Source of the DNA: Candidatus Calescibacterium sp.
GTDB lineage: Bacteria > Calescibacteriota > Calescibacteriia > Calescibacteriales > Calescibacteriaceae
Assembly: GCA_025060505.1 (NCBI GenBank)
Contig: JANXBU010000004.1
Span: 62,001 to 126,000 of the forward strand
Direction of reading: 5' to 3'
DNA length: 64,000 nt
How positions within the stretch are numbered: position 1 is the stretch's first letter; each line of letters begins with the position of its first letter. Positions 63,486-64,000 of this stretch are shown here, in pieces. Under the pieces are notes generated by a model. It saw only the letters and a list, made by a program, of their open reading frames with translations. It ran no database searches and was not told the origin of the DNA. Position numbers and translations under genes: made by a program.

Positions 63486-63938
63486 TTACCGCTGAAATTC
63501 AATTGTATCCTTACCATCAAAAGGAGGACTAAATATAACTATCGCATAGACACCTTTTCCTCGTGCTAAAAAATAGTGAGGAGTACCTCTTTGAACAAAC
63601 ACAGAATCACCCTTTTTCATATCATATTTTTTATCTCCTACAAAAAATACACCTTTACCTTTCAAAATAATCACAAAAAGATCGTGTTTTTGATGTACAT
63701 GTGGTTTCTCTCCTGTATCAATTCTTACTAAATGAAAACTCAGGTCTTGTGTTCTGTGTAGCTCCTTTCTTCCTATTCCATCTGACCAAGAAAGTTGCTC
63801 ATTTTCTACAATAAATGTTTTATCGCCGGAAGCAAAATATATCTCTTTTTTACTACAAGAATAGATTAGAGATGACGAAACCAATGTAAACAGAGCAAAA
63901 AACAAGAACAGGAAAAATTTGAAAGAATTGGGAGTCAT
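63486..63938 (-). CDS. Exported cupin-domain lipoprotein
   Basis: Signal FFLFLFFALFTLVSSSLIYSCSKK; cupin motifs HVHQKHDLFVIILKGKGVFFVGDKKYDMKKGDSVFVQRGTPHYFLA. Confidence 0.8.
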   Translation of the reverse strand: MTPNSFKFFLFLFFALFTLVSSSLIYSCSKKEIYFASGDKTFIVENEQLSWSDGIGRKELHRTQDLSFHLVRIDTGEKPHVHQKHDLFVIILKGKGVFFVGDKKYDMKKGDSVFVQRGTPHYFLARGKGVYAIVIFSPPFDGKDTIEFQR

Positions 63939-64000
63939 ATCAATAGAGATTTTAAGAAAAATTTAATGTATATCAATAGAGATTTTAAGAAAAATTTAAT
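63937..64000. repeat. Tandem direct repeat, two copies of a 33-bp period unit at the window edge
   Basis: atatcaatagagattttaagaaaaatttaat occurs at 63937-63967 and 63970-64000, separated by gt. Confidence 0.9.

Noticed and set aside
63937-64000. Possible CRISPR array start
   Set aside because: Repeats are separated by only 2 nt, so there is no spacer.

Overview
AT-rich, gene-dense chromosomal segment from a diderm, flagellated bacterium. Supporting genes: BamA, Lol permease, Lgt, a heptosyltransferase-like GT9, FliN/FliF/FliE/FlgC, and type II secretion pseudopilins plus a GspF-like protein. Lineage cannot be assigned from sequence alone; an uncultivated, possibly thermophilic phylum is only a guess. 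Most of the window is housekeeping with operons broken up: atpA lies apart from atpD-atpC, and rsmH, bamA, murA, carB, mtnA, infB, cobJ and sufD are scattered. tRNAs seen: Tyr(GTA), Arg(TCG), Val(TAC). No rRNA and no CRISPR array seen. Main points of interest: (1) three large exported proteins end in a Gly-Cys motif + TM helix + (where visible) basic tail, like MYXO-CTERM sorting tags; one lies directly upstream of gspG/gspH-like genes, suggesting T2SS-linked surface sorting. (2) One of these, 1341-1377 aa, has segments resembling BPI/LBP (TULIP) lipid-binding domains. (3) Two exported-protein genes are split at homopolymers (A7 and G5), and both are restored by +1 nt. (4) An RpiB-GlyA fusion. 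(5) FliF with a long proline-rich insert before its FliG-binding tail. (6) A giant Cys-rich modular protein. (7) Divergent RNase HII-like and TsaC/YrdC-like proteins. (8) A degenerate IS with TIRs and target duplication, a tRNA-Val directly abutting a ribokinase ORF, and a start-codon hairpin. Family assignments come from reading motifs by eye, without database searches.
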